Assembly: GCA_001557505.1 (NCBI GenBank)
Contig: LSAX01000013.1
Location: forward strand, 434,001 to 498,000
Reading direction: 5' to 3'
Source: Reticulascus tulasneorum
Lineage: Eukaryota; Ascomycota; Sordariomycetes; Glomerellales; Reticulascaceae
Length of the DNA stretch: 64,000 nucleotides
Positions 33,430-44,703 of the stretch are shown here, in pieces (position 1 is the stretch's first letter; every line of letters starts with the position of its first letter). Under the pieces are notes generated by a model. It saw only the letters and a list, made by a program, of their open reading frames with translations, did no database searches and had not been told where the DNA came from. Made by a program: the position numbers and the translations under genes.

Positions 33430-34699
33430 ATGTCGAGCGGCTCCCGGAGATTCCACCAAAAGTCACGAAACGGGTGTGCGCAGTGCAAAAAGCGAAGGAT
33501 TAAGGTATGCATTTTCAAGACAGTCGGATCCGCCACCAGAACTTACTGACTTCGGGCGGCATTCGTCTCAGTGCGATGGCCTTGGCCCAGTTTGTTCGCA
33601 TTGTAGTAAACGGGGCGACTCTTGCAGCTATCTTGGCTCCGAATATGTCAAGGCTTCGTTTGTATCGGGGCAAGCCACCCGCCGTCCATCCATGACCACT
33701 GAAATGGGGTTAACCTCGGTCTTCCGTGTTCACCGGTCGCTATCCCAATATACTAATTTTCGCGCCCCGCTTGACCAACAAGTCATGCACCACTTCCTCA
33801 CGAATACTTGCTTCACAGTCTCGTTTCGTCAGGATCCCAGCACATGCGAAATCTGGCGCACTCTGATCCCTCAGATGGCAGAAAAGAGTCTCTGTGTCAG
33901 AGAGAGCATCCTCGCTGTCTCTGCTATCCACCTCTGCTTGCTTGGCCACCCGGATAGCGCGAGGTACTACGCCATGGCCTGTAAATATGCCGTCCAATCT
34001 TCCGGCCACTTCCGGGAGTCCGCCACCCAGATTTCCCGAAACAACTGGCAAGAGACTACCGCCTTTTCCATCACCTCCGCGATATTTGGCCTCTCCGTCT
34101 CCCTTGTTTCCGAGCAGATTGACTCATCAATTCGATTTGCGCCTTTGGACATGCTGCGGATAATGCGCAGCTTTGGTGGGATGGTCGGAGACATCGACAC
34201 CTTGATAGCGGGAAGTGATGTGTGGGAAAAACTAGCAGCTGATTCTGATCCCTCCAGCCCGTCATCCCATTACGTCCTTAAGCAGACCTTCTCGAGGCTC
34301 GCCGACATCGAACGTTGCCTTCATTCGACAGCTTTGAGGACTGAGACTGCGCAAAATGTTTGGACATATCTCGCGACGATTGACGCCCTCAAGCAGTGGG
34401 CGACGTCGGTATCCGGGAGCCCCAGGGTCTGGAGGGAATTCATAACCTGGCCAGCCACCGTACCACCGCGATACTTTGACCTTGTGGAAAGCGGGTGTCC
34501 CTTCGCGATCGAAATTTTTGTCCAATGGTGCGAAATTATGAAGCAAGCTCCTGCCCGCTGGTTTCTTCTCCCATGGTTAGGGAAGACTATAACATATCTT
34601 GAGGCTATGGAAGGCCCCGATCATAGTTTGTGTCGCGTTGCAACGCACGAACTACCCGACGGTTTGCACTGTCAGGACCAACTCGTGACAGTCAAATAG
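33430..34699 (+). CDS. Zn2Cys6 fungal transcription factor
   Basis: Exons 33430-33504 and 33572-34699 give 400 aa; the intron is GT-AG, phase 0, inside the zinc cluster as usual in this family. The cluster NGCAQCKKRRIKCDGLGPVCSHCSKRGDSC has spacing CX2CX6CX6CX2CX6C. The rest is the helical fungal regulatory region typical of short (about 400 aa) Zn2Cys6 proteins of the sterol-uptake-regulator-like type. It is divergent from the amidohydrolase and convergent with the SDR gene, so it may control one of them; that is inference only. Undamaged. Confidence 0.88.
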
Positions 34700-34911
34700 G
34701 AACCATCTCGGACTGGATTTGCAAAACAACATCTCGCTTCATTGGTTCCGCGTATATCAGGCTGGAGGATTCTCGACATAACAGAATCGACCGATACCCG
34801 AATTTCCAGGCGTTGGGTGTAATTCTTGACTTATGCAGCTCTAATAGAGCGTTGTACATAAAAACATCCTGCTAGGAGGCGTCTGTTACATGGTTGCAAT
34901 AAAACCCGATC

Positions 34912-36088
34912 CTAGATTCTTCTGATACGTTCTACTATGCCCCGAGCATCCGCGAAAGCCAACTCTTCCATTGTCTCCTCCCACAACTGTTCAATGAGGT
35001 CAATTCCGTGTTGCGTATATAGAAGAGACGGGAAGCTTCAAGAGTGGCGAACTCGTTAGCGTCATTTGAACGGCGTGAAAAGAGCGCAGAAAACTTACGG
35101 ATTGACCTCCCAGTCCACAAGAAAGCTTCCATGAGATTCTTTCCCCCTGACTATGCTAGCATCCAGATCTATTGGCAAGAAATAGATTAGTGTTTTGTTT
35201 TTCTTGAATCCGTGAAAGCAATGAAACTACGTCTTGTTTTGAGTACTCACATGTAGAAGCAGCATCTTTCGGTGTGCGACCTACTACCCTCATGATAGGA
35301 TTCATCACATGCTGCGCGATTTTGGGCATATTGCGATCGAACGACGTTCCCCTGGTTAGCCCAGGATCCACTAGGTTCACAACCACATCTTCGGGCGACA
35401 CGTAGTCGACGAGCTTGTAGACAAACAGCTGACCCATAAGTTTGGATGTAGAATATGTCGGCATTCCGTCAGGCGGGGCAGTCTTAGCATCGTCGAATGC
35501 TTTCAATACCGGACCTTGATGCGCATCCAGGAATGTCGATAACAGAGCGGTTCCGGACGTGACGATGCTCAATCTTCCCGGCGATCTAGGTGACGATCCA
35601 TCTTTCAGTACCGGAAGCAAGAGAAGCGAGAGGAGCATGGTCGAGAGATAGTTCACCTGCATAGCCTCCTCGTGACCGGTGGCAGGGATCACCTGGTAGC
35701 TGGTGTTAGTGACGCCGGCGTTGAGAATTGCTATGTTGATGTGAGGTAAGTGGCTGGCCGCACGCTTCGCAAAGGCCTGAATCGAGTCGTACGAGGTCAT
35801 GTCCAGCGGCCACACTTGTACATTTGCACCGAGATACTCGGCTTGAAGCTTCAACAGAGCAGCTTTCCCTTTTTCTTCGCTCCGAGATGTAATGATGAGG
35901 GTGGAAACTTTCAACGCAAGTAATTGACGGCAACATTCGAAGCCAATCCCGACGTTAGACCCTGTGACAATGGCGACTTTCTGAGAGAGATCTGTGCCTT
36001 TGGGTGGAACCCGAGGTTTGGCGCGCATGGAGTTGTAGATAATGCTCGTGACCGAGGCCGTGGCGGGTTTTAGATCTTTGGAAGACAT
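34912..36088 (-). CDS. Short-chain dehydrogenase/reductase
   Basis: Exons 35251-36088, 35099-35168 and 34912-35035 (minus) give 343 aa; both introns are GT-AG and phases match. The cofactor motif TGSNVGIG is at residues 42-49, then ILNAGV (NAG 123-125), catalytic Ser about 178 (IVTSG), Tyr212/Lys216 (YSTSK) and VDPGLTRG. The C-terminal exons give a SHGSFLVDWEVNPFP-type tail, common in fungal SDRs of the retinol-dehydrogenase/WW-oxidoreductase-like group. It should use NAD(P)H on a carbonyl or alcohol. Substrate unknown. The ATG at 36088 is the first in frame. Confidence 0.88.
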
Positions 36089-36164
36089 GGTGGGCTGGCT
36101 TTTACTGATGATCTTTAGTGTGATGCCATGCCACGCTGAAGGATGGGTCCAAAGGGCGAGACAT

Positions 36165-36176
36165 CTTATATATAAG
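36165..36176 (-). promoter_or_regulatory. TATA box of the SDR gene
   Basis: The palindrome CTTATATATAAG lies 77-88 bp before the ATG at 36088. Confidence 0.5.
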
Positions 36177-36839
36177 ACAAGTAGACACCGTCCACCAACC
36201 AGACTGAATCGGAGTCCAGGACGGAGTTAGCTTGCGGATTTAACAGATGATAATGCGGCAAAGCAGATCATGAAGGCTGCATCTGTGTAATGCATTCTCT
36301 GTTCAGGGGGTAAGTTCAAGTCGTCGTCGGCTTTCGAGTGCTTGAGCGCATGCTGATAGGTCGTCCACCGATATGGTTCATCGAAATAGTTTTGAGAACC
36401 TGCAAGCTATGCCCAATACGGTAACCAATCCTCAGTCAGCGAGCCAATCAAAATCAAGGCCTTGAGGACAAGTGTGGATTCTTGTCACCCAATCTTAGAC
36501 GCTCCGGGAGCCCGAAAGCTATGCCTATTACGGCAGTCAGTCCTCGAATGAGCGTGCCAATCAAGTCTGGGCGGATGGATCCTCGCAGTCGCAGTCCTGT
36601 GTCAGCAGGGTCAATTGCCAAGAGGGGTGGGGTCGAATACTCTTTACTACCACCAAAAGACATCAACGACGAAGAGTTTCTATGCGACTTCTACCACAAT
36701 CCTTTCCACTTTGAGCCAGAAATGCTCCTACTCGCGGAGCGACACGAAGAAAGCAGGTCTCCCGAGCAATCAGCACTTGCTGGCCGTTCGGCAATCTTAA
36801 CTTGACCGTACTTCCGAGGACTCTCTCCCTCTTGCGGGC
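36177..36839. other. Intergenic, ~0.66 kb, with a diverged direct repeat
   Basis: Segments 36403-36455 and 36514-36568 are related (both carry AAGCTATGCC.. TACGG and later GCCAATCAA), period about 111 bp. A 107-codon ORF covers the second copy but has no recognisable domain. The promoter of the damaged regulator-like gene is also here. Confidence 0.45.
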
Positions 36840-38489
36840 ATGCCCCATATCGACACAGTCGGTGAGTGTAGATTGGCCACTTTGATTCTTGGGGTCGGTA
36901 GCCTGATCTCATATCTAACCTTTATTCAGCAGCCGGTCGGCCCTTCATTGTCTTGACCTCCGCCGGGAAGACCGACGTGGAGACACGGAAACGCATCAGG
37001 AGCTATGTGATGAGAGGGAAGAACCGCGGAAAGAATCAACATGGCGAACCAAAACAGATGAGGTCATTAGAGCATGTGGCTAACAATGCCGGGATTCCTC
37101 CCAAGGTCGGGTCAGACCTAGCCTTCACTCGGTTTCCCGACTCGGTAGAGCCACAGGCAGCGTTTGAGGCTATAAAATGTACGCCCATGCTGCCATTCCC
37201 GTGCCATCTTTTCAAACCCCCGCTGACTTGACGCACACCCAGTCATACCTAGTATTGTGCGGGCCAAATACGTCATAGCGAGTTGCCTTATCTTCCCAGC
37301 TGATCCTGCCATTGTTATCGAACAACTGTCAGCCGATTGTCTGATCCTCCAGTCAGTCATTCTGGTAGCTCAAACTCATTTTGACGTTGTGGGGGGCCAC
37401 ACTCGTACCTATCCAAGTCCAAAGCATCGTAAGCAGCCACCGTACCTGTGTAATCCGTTCTCCAGCACCAGAGACTTCTATCTTTCAGATATGGGCCAAA
37501 TCTCAAGATGGTTCCAACTTGTCCAGAGGTCTGTCATACTGACTCGCTCATTGTAGTGAAGACTGTTCGCCTTCTGCGCGAGAAAATATCACTTTGTAAT
37601 GGGGAATCCCAAGCTTCAGATCAAATCATGTTTGCCGTAGCTGCCTTGGCTATGTATGCGCGCATCCACGGCGAGGACGAATCTGCCAAGCATCATCTCC
37701 GTGGCATACGCAGGATTGTGGATTTGAGAGGAGGTCTATCCAAAATCACCCAGACAAAGCAGAAGATGGAGCTTCTCCGGTAAGTGGGCCCGAGGATGGC
37801 GTGCAGCGAATGCTAAATTAATCCGACTTAGGTGCGACATAGATATGGCAATGCACACTGGTTCGACGCCTTTGTTCTTTCACCGTTGTCTTCCTTCCGA
37901 ACCTCTCTCTCCCTACCCGGAAAGCATGACCGTCAACTGTGAAACGGGCAACCTTCCAGATGGAATGGATGCCGAGTTGGCACAAGCCTGGACAGTCATG
38001 AAGAACTTTTTATTACTCATCGACCTGCTTCTGGAAGCCAAGGGCAAGATTACCTGGAATATGTTCCTGGACGTGATGGTTTCTGTAGTGTATCGGCTTC
38101 TTCGCATGCGTTTCGACCCGAGTTCCGTTAACGAAGCGATACGTTTGGCTCTTTTAGCCTTGTCCTCCCACATCTTCCTACAGGGGACACTAGTTAAGCT
38201 TCACTACACCCATCTAACCGAAGCATACAAAGACTGCTTGATTCGCCTCGAGGATGCAGGACGCATACCGCCTCGGCTTTTCACTTGGCTTTTGATGATT
38301 GGCGCCGTCTCGATTTTTGAGCCCGACAACTCGTGGTTAATCGAGCAATTAAGAGCCAATGCCGGGATATGTGGGCTAGCTTCGTGGAGGGAAGTGCGGG
38401 ATGCATTGGATTCTTTCATGTGGACCGAAATCTTGGCTTCACGGGTAGAAGTATTGTGCGAACGAATGTCGTTTCAATCCCTTATCTAG
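36840..38489 (+). pseudogene. Fungal transcription-factor-like protein (regulatory domain only), probably damaged
   Basis: Exon 36840-36861 (MPHIDTV) joins cleanly to 36930 onwards (AAGRPFIVLTSAGKTD...RSYVMRGKNRGK), a start common in fungal proteins with a transcription-factor-like middle domain. The 3' part is also clear: exon ending 37780 (KTVRLLREKISL...ALAMYARIHGEDESAKHHLRGIRRIVDLRGGL), intron, exon 37832-38489 (CDIDMAMHTGSTPLFF...). Between about 37190 and 37520 the frame changes more than once and I could not find introns that restore one protein. Either one unusual intron is missed or small indels are present. No zinc cluster is seen, as usual for this subgroup. Possible regulator; no target can be named. 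Confidence 0.5.
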
Positions 38490-39437
38490 GTAACTACCTA
38501 TCATGATACCCTCCCAGAACGCAAGGAATCACATAATTGGATTCGAATGCGCTCATCCGTGTGGAATATTATACCGGATTTGCACATTGACCTTACATGT
38601 TCCGGGTGCGCTGGTTGAAACGACATCGACGTTATTCCTTTCTTGCGAGGACATCACGTCACACCTTCCTTTCCAGCCCGTCCACTACGTCCTGCTATCA
38701 CAATGGCCATGCAATATGGTTGACAACCTCATACCCGCCTCCTGAATCTTCGTACGCCGCCTTCATATGCTCGTTGGTGCTCAGAGTTTGTGTCTGGGGA
38801 CTCCTTCAGGTCGTCACCGATGTGTTAATTATACATTGTTCAGCAGTAATAGCCCGTCGGTACACATGCTTTTGCCATTGTGAAGACCCAAAATGCTAAA
38901 GTAGGCAGCCCAAAAATGATTGGGTATGGGCAGCTCTCTATAAACTCCAGGTGCATTTGTTCCCGATTGCGCAAAGACCGAAAAGTTTGCGCTGGTGCGC
39001 CATGCCGAGATTATCATGGGCCAGAAGGTTACTATGAGCCAGCCCTTCTCAGCGGGCCAGTATTGGATGTTGGAGCGAATCGGCGAACATGGCGCACTGT
39101 GCCTCAGGCAACTGACATGGCTCATCCTGTCGTCGCTCTCTGTCCTCACATTTCTTCTTCCCCTCCTTAATTAAACCCTTGGTGTCTCCGGACTGGAAGT
39201 CTCAGCCTCCAAAGCTTTCGACACCCCGTTGGCAACTCTCCGCAACCTCGCTGCCGCAATTTCTTCGGCGTGCGGGAAAAGTGCGGCGCCCAGCCGCCCC
39301 CATCTGCCTCTTGGCCGACCGCCCTGTTCCACTCAGCCAGCTGCTGTGGATTGGCGTGTCCACGAACTCTGGGAGAACTGGGATAAAGCTGCAAATATCC
39401 CATCTATTTTGGCGCCCCCGGATAACCACAATTCCAA
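38490..39437. other. Intergenic, ~0.95 kb
   Basis: Only short ORFs without recognisable content. No repeat or RNA gene seen. Confidence 0.5.
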
Positions 39438-40358
39438 ATGTCGTCCCCAATCGATGTCAACGATTCAATCCAGGCTGTTGACGGCACTTCTTGGTTGGTT
39501 GGCCAGAAGCTCCTCCTCTCTCGTCAGGCTTCTCCGTCCCCCCACCCCAACCAGCTATCATGGAGCGATGGTAAAGGAGCGTTTTTTGTCCTCTCCGATG
39601 CCCCTTCACCCTTGCCCCAATGCCAACCACGCCTAGCCGACTCGACCGAGCTGCCCCGAGTCTACGCCGCCGGAGACCGGTCAGCTGTTTGGCGCGCTGG
39701 AGAAGCCTTCATCAAGACGCAAAACCTCTCGGACCCAAAGAGCACCCGAGAGCACATCACACTGGATTTCTTGCAGGGCAAACAGCCTCTCGACTTCAAG
39801 ATCCCTAACGTGCTCTACCATAGCGAGTGGGATGGCCGGTATTATATAATCGTCTCTCGCGTACCAGGGCAGACGCTGACAGAGGCTTGGCCTACTATGG
39901 ACGAGGAGCTGCGGCAGTACTATGTTCATCGCATTGCAGAGATATGCGAGAAGATGACTGAGTGGAAAGGCGAAGCGATCTGTGGAGTCGACGGAGGTCA
40001 GCTGACGGAACTCTACTTGAGGAAGGGCAAAACTCTAGATCCCGAGATCCTCGAAGAGAATTGCATTAGGATTGGCATGGATGTTACTTCTTTGGTGTTC
40101 TATCACTGCGATCTAGGGCCAGGAAACATTCTTGTTGAGCCGGATGATAACCGAGCGATAGGGATTATCGACTGGGAGACTGCCGGGTACGTTCCGAGAG
40201 AGTGGATTCGGACAAAGTTTCACCTCTCTTCGGGGATGGATTTCCCTGATGTGGAGGATATGCACAAGTCGGACTGGCGGCGTCTTGTCTCTAGGAAACT
40301 GGCCGCGATGGGGTTCAAAGAGGTAATTGATGGGTGGTTAGCTTTCCCAAGCGCGTAG
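39438..40358 (+). CDS. Aminoglycoside-phosphotransferase-like (APH-fold) small-molecule kinase
   Basis: Intronless, 306 aa, ATG at 39438. Kinase-like features: SAVWRAGEAFIKTQ (ATP-lobe Lys), VSRVPGQTLTEAWP (hinge), FYHCDLGPGNILVE (HxDxxxxN: His223, Asp225, Asn230) and GIIDWETAG (metal-binding Asp245). This is the pattern of the fungal APH/choline-kinase-like family, whose members phosphorylate small molecules; most fungal substrates are unknown. It is short but complete, with no damage. It differs in sequence and length from the broken APH gene at 18.9-20.3 kb, so the two are distant paralogues rather than recent copies. Confidence 0.85.
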   Translation: MSSPIDVNDSIQAVDGTSWLVGQKLLLSRQASPSPHPNQLSWSDGKGAFFVLSDAPSPLPQCQPRLADSTELPRVYAAGDRSAVWRAGEAFIKTQNLSDPKSTREHITLDFLQGKQPLDFKIPNVLYHSEWDGRYYIIVSRVPGQTLTEAWPTMDEELRQYYVHRIAEICEKMTEWKGEAICGVDGGQLTELYLRKGKTLDPEILEENCIRIGMDVTSLVFYHCDLGPGNILVEPDDNRAIGIIDWETAGYVPREWIRTKFHLSSGMDFPDVEDMHKSDWRRLVSRKLAAMGFKEVIDGWLAFPSA

Positions 40359-41283
40359 AGAACTGAAATCTTGTCGAGTCTGCTCAGGGGAAGAAGAAGA
40401 AGACGAGTGTCAGAGGGTGGGAAGACAGTTCTTCTATAGTTGAGAGGTCTGGGGCATCAATCCTCTCAGTATATTGTTATTATTATTCTGGGTTCAGTGT
40501 CATGTCCGCTAGGTTTAACGGCATCTATATGTCACGGCCATAGATATAACCTTTCTAGAGGCGGTCATAAACGGTAGAACACGCTCGTATGGTAGAACCT
40601 CAGCTGACGGTTATATATAACATATCTAAGATTATTAAGAATGTTAAAATATTTAATTAGCTTACTAAGTTTAAAATTATATTAAATAATAATAATAAAT
40701 TAATAAATCTTAACGTTGTCAACAACATTCTCTTTCTTTATGTTAAATTTTAATTTCTTTAGATCTGTTGTAATTTTTATTGGTTTATGTGTTAAAAATA
40801 GTTTAGGTTTTATTAAGATTTTCAATTTTAGTTCTAAATAAGGTAACTAGTTATTCTTATTATAAAATGTTTTTTTATTCTATCCGATATGATGTGTTCG
40901 CCCCACTGGGCACACCCTGCCCCGCGCAAAATGCGTTATTGCCAGCGGCAGAGGCTCTGTAAATCAGGGCATACTGCTCTGTAATGCCCGGGAATTACAT
41001 GGTCTTTCAGTGGTCAAGTCCGCTAAATGCCCTGTAGCAGTGATTGACCAGTTTGTAATTGGCCAATATCCCTGCTTGGTACCTCTGTGGAGCCCATCCG
41101 CACCCGAAGGGATAGTTATTAATAATCTTATACCTAAAGTAACACTAGTCTAATAGAGGCCTTAGTTCTACACCGTTTCCCCACACTTCCTGTAATGATC
41201 ATGTTTCCATGAGACCCGACACCATTAATTACTCGACACTAAGCCTCATTACGACTCTATTGAAATCGAGTACATGATCAAAA
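40359..41283. other. Intergenic, 0.9 kb, containing an AT-rich block
   Basis: 40621-40860 has only 41 G or C in 240 bases (about 17%), against roughly 50% around it. 40900-41090 returns to normal composition. No ORF of note. The promoter of the following HET gene is at the right end. Confidence 0.65.
40600..40870. repeat. AT-rich block, possible RIP-mutated transposon remnant
   Basis: Long A/T runs with few stops-free frames and sharp borders at both ends. This composition is typical of transposon copies mutated by RIP. No coding trace is left to name the element. Confidence 0.45.
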
Positions 41284-43422
41284 ATGTTCGCCTGGTCGGG
41301 ACTACATGGGATCTGGCGCACATCGCGAGCGACGTCGTCGTTACTTGGCTGGTATATTCGCCCAGGTGCTCGTCTCAGGCTGATTCCGACTCCGGGCAAC
41401 ACCCGGCCCGAGTGGCGTCAGTTCTGGGGCAGGCCTTTCCAAAACCTCACCTTCATCGACGAGATGTTCCACTCATCGGGAAATATGGCCAACGAGCTGA
41501 TAGCGGCAATGGGTTTGGCCGTGACGGTGGGGCTCTGCAGTGACCTGGGCCTCTGGGACGAGGATGAGCGCCGCGTGCGCCACGAGTGGCGGATTGAGCG
41601 TAAAGCCCCGGAGGATCTCATCGTGCTTCCGCCCCGGCGACCACATGGCGGTACCTACGATTGGATTGGCGAAGAGAGTCGGGAATCGCCTAAGTGGCTC
41701 TGGGATAGTGAGACTGGCCGCACTGTCTTGGCGACGGAAGATGTCTTACGTGAGGGCTATATTGCTGTTTCGTATACTTGGGGCCGTTGGGCTAGGAAAG
41801 GCGAATTTAGGTGTATCTCTGGCGTACCGTGGGGCGTTGAGGCCATCGAGCGGGGTGGCTGTGACGTCGTTGATATTTTACCGATCTTGTCTCGAATTCC
41901 GTGTAACCGTTACTTCTGGGTCGACGTCTTATGTATCGACCAGACTAACGCACGCGAAAAGCAAGAAGAGATCAGCAAACAGGGGAGTATCTTCGCCCAG
42001 GCAAAGGGGTCAATTATCTACGCCTGGAGTATCCCGACTGGGCATCAACTGGCTCTTGCCCTTTGCCACCTAGGCGACGGCCTCCTAGAGTCACTAAGTG
42101 TCCCTTCTCCGGTAAGAGCTTTGAATTCTGTTTCCTATACTAACAAAGGTAATAAAGATCAAGATCTATATCTACCCGTACAAACTATGCAGGGTGACCC
42201 CTGGTTTAGCTCTCTTTGGACCCTACAAGAGATGGTGCTCTGTCCCTCTGGAGTGTTAATAGCGAAAAATGGCGATTATTGTACAGTCAACGAGCGTCCA
42301 TTTACTATAGCCTCTATAGCGGCCGCTGTTAGACTGGGAAAGAAAATGACGGCCTTAAGGCAAAGAGTAAAGACGAACACTGAAGGATTTTGGCCATGGG
42401 TTAACCTCCGGATACGGTCCTTTGCCGACCCATCGGCAGCCTGGCTCTTGATCGCCCGACATCGATTGGGATTGAAATGGGAACACGAAAACCATGTTGC
42501 GGCGCCAAACTACGTGTGGAGTAGTTGGAACGAAAAGTGTGCTATTGATGTCTGTCTTACGGCGGATAGGGCCGACATTCTGCTCGCCGCGACTAAGCGG
42601 GACGCGTCTCGCAGAAGAGGCGAAGCGATCCTAGCGGCCATGAAGGTGGCTGAGTACGACGGTGCCTTCGATCAGAACGGGGTGACTGGCAGTGGACTCC
42701 CACCATCCCTACTGAACAAGGTTTTGCAGGTAGAAGGGACGCGGCTATTCCTCAATGAGCCTAGGCGCGATGTCTTAAGGTTTTATTCTAATTGGAACTC
42801 ATGCTACGTCTTCGTAGACATGCTGCCGGATGCCTGGCAGAAGGACGCTCGGAAATCTTACCCCGGCGACATAGAGTGGTTCCCTGCACAAGGGTGGTCC
42901 ATCTCTAATGACGGTGCCTTGCACATTACCACTGGCTCCATCATGCAGAAGTTCGAAGGCGCTAGAATCCATATCTTTTTGAATTCGGATAGAGCTCCTT
43001 GTCTGGTCACCACTGCAGAAGAGGCGTCGGAGAAGGTGATGAATGCGTACGGGCGGTGGAAGAAGGCGGACCAATACGTCAAGGGGAAGAAACTCTACAA
43101 CGATCCGTTCGCACACATTCCGAAGGATATGGAGGTGAAGATGGAGGTGAAGCTCTTACCACTTATGAAGGTCGTACATCCTTATTATTCGAAGGCAGCT
43201 GCTCAACAGATGCCCGAGTCATATCCTGCCGGCGTCTCAACTGGGCCGGAAGGCAAGGTAGTGGGAATAGTATTAGCATCGGCCTGTGATGGAGACGGCG
43301 GCCAAGCTAAGGAGAAGGGCTGGTATAAATGTGGGTTATATTATTCCGACGGGAATGGTATCGCTTGCTACGAGGTTGAGGAAAGGGGTATCGTCGTGGG
43401 GAGCGTGTTAATAAAGCCTTGA
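41284..43422 (+). CDS. Large HET-domain protein
   Basis: Intronless, 712 aa, ATG at 41284. The HET core is clear: YIAVSYTWGRWARKG (about residue 159), ILSRIPCNRYFWVDVLCIDQ (about 205-217), IYAWS and WFSSLWTLQEM (about 312). About 150 residues precede the core (IRPGARLRLIPTPG...) and about 390 follow it without a recognised domain. HET proteins trigger incompatibility or cell death when a partner allele or signal is sensed. Unlike the two HET genes at 6.7-11.4 kb this frame is undamaged, so it may be functional. The partner is not identifiable. No NB-ARC, WD40 or ankyrin module is visible. Confidence 0.85.
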   Translation: MFAWSGLHGIWRTSRATSSLLGWYIRPGARLRLIPTPGNTRPEWRQFWGRPFQNLTFIDEMFHSSGNMANELIAAMGLAVTVGLCSDLGLWDEDERRVRHEWRIERKAPEDLIVLPPRRPHGGTYDWIGEESRESPKWLWDSETGRTVLATEDVLREGYIAVSYTWGRWARKGEFRCISGVPWGVEAIERGGCDVVDILPILSRIPCNRYFWVDVLCIDQTNAREKQEEISKQGSIFAQAKGSIIYAWSIPTGHQLALALCHLGDGLLESLSVPSPVRALNSVSYTNKGNKDQDLYLPVQTMQGDPWFSSLWTLQEMVLCPSGVLIAKNGDYCTVNERPFTIASIAAAVRLGKKMTALRQRVKTNTEGFWPWVNLRIRSFADPSAAWLLIARHRLGLKWEHENHVAAPNYVWSSWNEKCAIDVCLTADRADILLAATKRDASRRRGEAILAAMKVAEYDGAFDQNGVTGSGLPPSLLNKVLQVEGTRLFLNEPRRDVLRFYSNWNSCYVFVDMLPDAWQKDARKSYPGDIEWFPAQGWSISNDGALHITTGSIMQKFEGARIHIFLNSDRAPCLVTTAEEASEKVMNAYGRWKKADQYVKGKKLYNDPFAHIPKDMEVKMEVKLLPLMKVVHPYYSKAAAQQMPESYPAGVSTGPEGKVVGIVLASACDGDGGQAKEKGWYKCGLYYSDGNGIACYEVEERGIVVGSVLIKP

Positions 43423-44062
43423 CGGGACGCCAAAATTGGGATCTTCACATTAGAAGAGTACGCAGTATGCTATGAGCGTTAAGCCCCAGCCGCTGTATTT
43501 CTTCTATATAAAAAACTCATTATTCATGTTAAGGTTATTAGCCTACCACTTGGGATTAAGTGAAATATCATAGTTCCCAGGGATAACCAGTTTAAGCCTA
43601 ACATCGTATTATAACAAGCTTTTGATTGCTACACGATAGTTATAGAGACCTCAGATCATGGTGAGATCACCGCAGTGGAGGACGGCATATGTTGGTTTAT
43701 TGATAATTGATAATTGATAATTAATCCCATGCTATCAATAATATTGCCCACTACCACAATCTATGACACCCCTTCTGTTGTTCGTGAGGCGGAAAGGCAA
43801 TCGGGTGTCGAAGACTTCTTTGCGGCATCTAAGGTTACCCATCCTTTACGGAGCTGCTATCCAGTCATTCCGCTTTGCCTAAAGTATCTGTCGACCATGA
43901 CGCCCGTTCTCTGAGTGGAGACGACGTCAAATTTGAGAACGCGCTGACTCAGCATATGGGGTAGCATTCTCATCGTCGGCCACTCCTCTTCATCCTTCAT
44001 ACTGATTGGCCCTCTTCCTCAGTAGTGCCTTGTCGTGAAAGACTCGGTCATACATCCTAGGA
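43423..44062. other. Intergenic, 0.64 kb, with a short tandem repeat
   Basis: Convergent 3' region of the HET gene (+) and a membrane-protein gene (-). Contains about three TGATAAT units at 43700-43722. Nothing else recognised. Confidence 0.55.
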
Positions 44063-44703
44063 TCACGACCTCGCCGTGAAGGCATCGGCCGCCAGGAAGA
44101 AGGCCATCACAGAATCGAGTATCAAGGGCACCGCCACCAGAAACAGAGTGACCGGGTCAATGACCAAGGGCCCGGCTAGCATCATGCCTATGGTGACCAG
44201 CACGGTGGCCATCACCACATTGTGAAGGCGCTCCCTGCCCCATTTACTCCAAAACAGGCCGAACACGTTGCACCAATGCACACAAAGGAGAAGCGCGAGT
44301 TCGAGTATGAGAGCTTCGCAGGATAGGAACGGCCGGACGGCCTCGGGAAACGACGCTGATAATCGCGCTGTCGCTGATCGATCACATGTCTGGTAAAGCC
44401 AAACTTAGCATCGGGCAAATGGTTTGCAATGGAAGTGAAACCTACAGGAAATTTCGCCAGCAATCTCTCAGCGCCGCTATTGTTGAAGGAAAGAAGAATG
44501 GCGATGATTATCGCTGTTGTTATCCAAGCCAGTATGACCTGGAGCAAGGCGGGCCGCAGCCTCCACGTCGAGCCTTGGGCTGCGTCCGGCGACAACGGCT
44601 CCTCGTGTCCTCTGCGATTGCAGGACGCTGTCTTCTCTTCCGTTGATATTGTTCCACAGACGGCATTTTGAAGTCTTTTCGCGGCCTTGCTGCTTCCCGT
44701 CAT
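44063..44703 (-). CDS. Small multi-pass membrane protein, function unknown
   Basis: Exons 44446-44703 and 44063-44389 (minus) give 194 aa. The 56-bp intron has donor GTAGGT, a GCTAAG branch-like site and acceptor TACCAG, phase 0, and joins two frames that otherwise look broken. A polar N-terminus (about 50 residues) is followed by helices at ALLQVILAWITTAIIIAILLS, FLSCEALILELALLLCVHWC, VVMATVLVTIGMMLAGPLV and VTLFLVAVPLILDSVMAFFL. ATG at 44703. I do not recognise the family. Confidence 0.6.

Noticed and set aside
36482..36805. 107-codon plus-strand ORF as a gene
   Set aside because: No signal peptide or domain; it spans a diverged direct repeat and ends just before the regulator-like gene.
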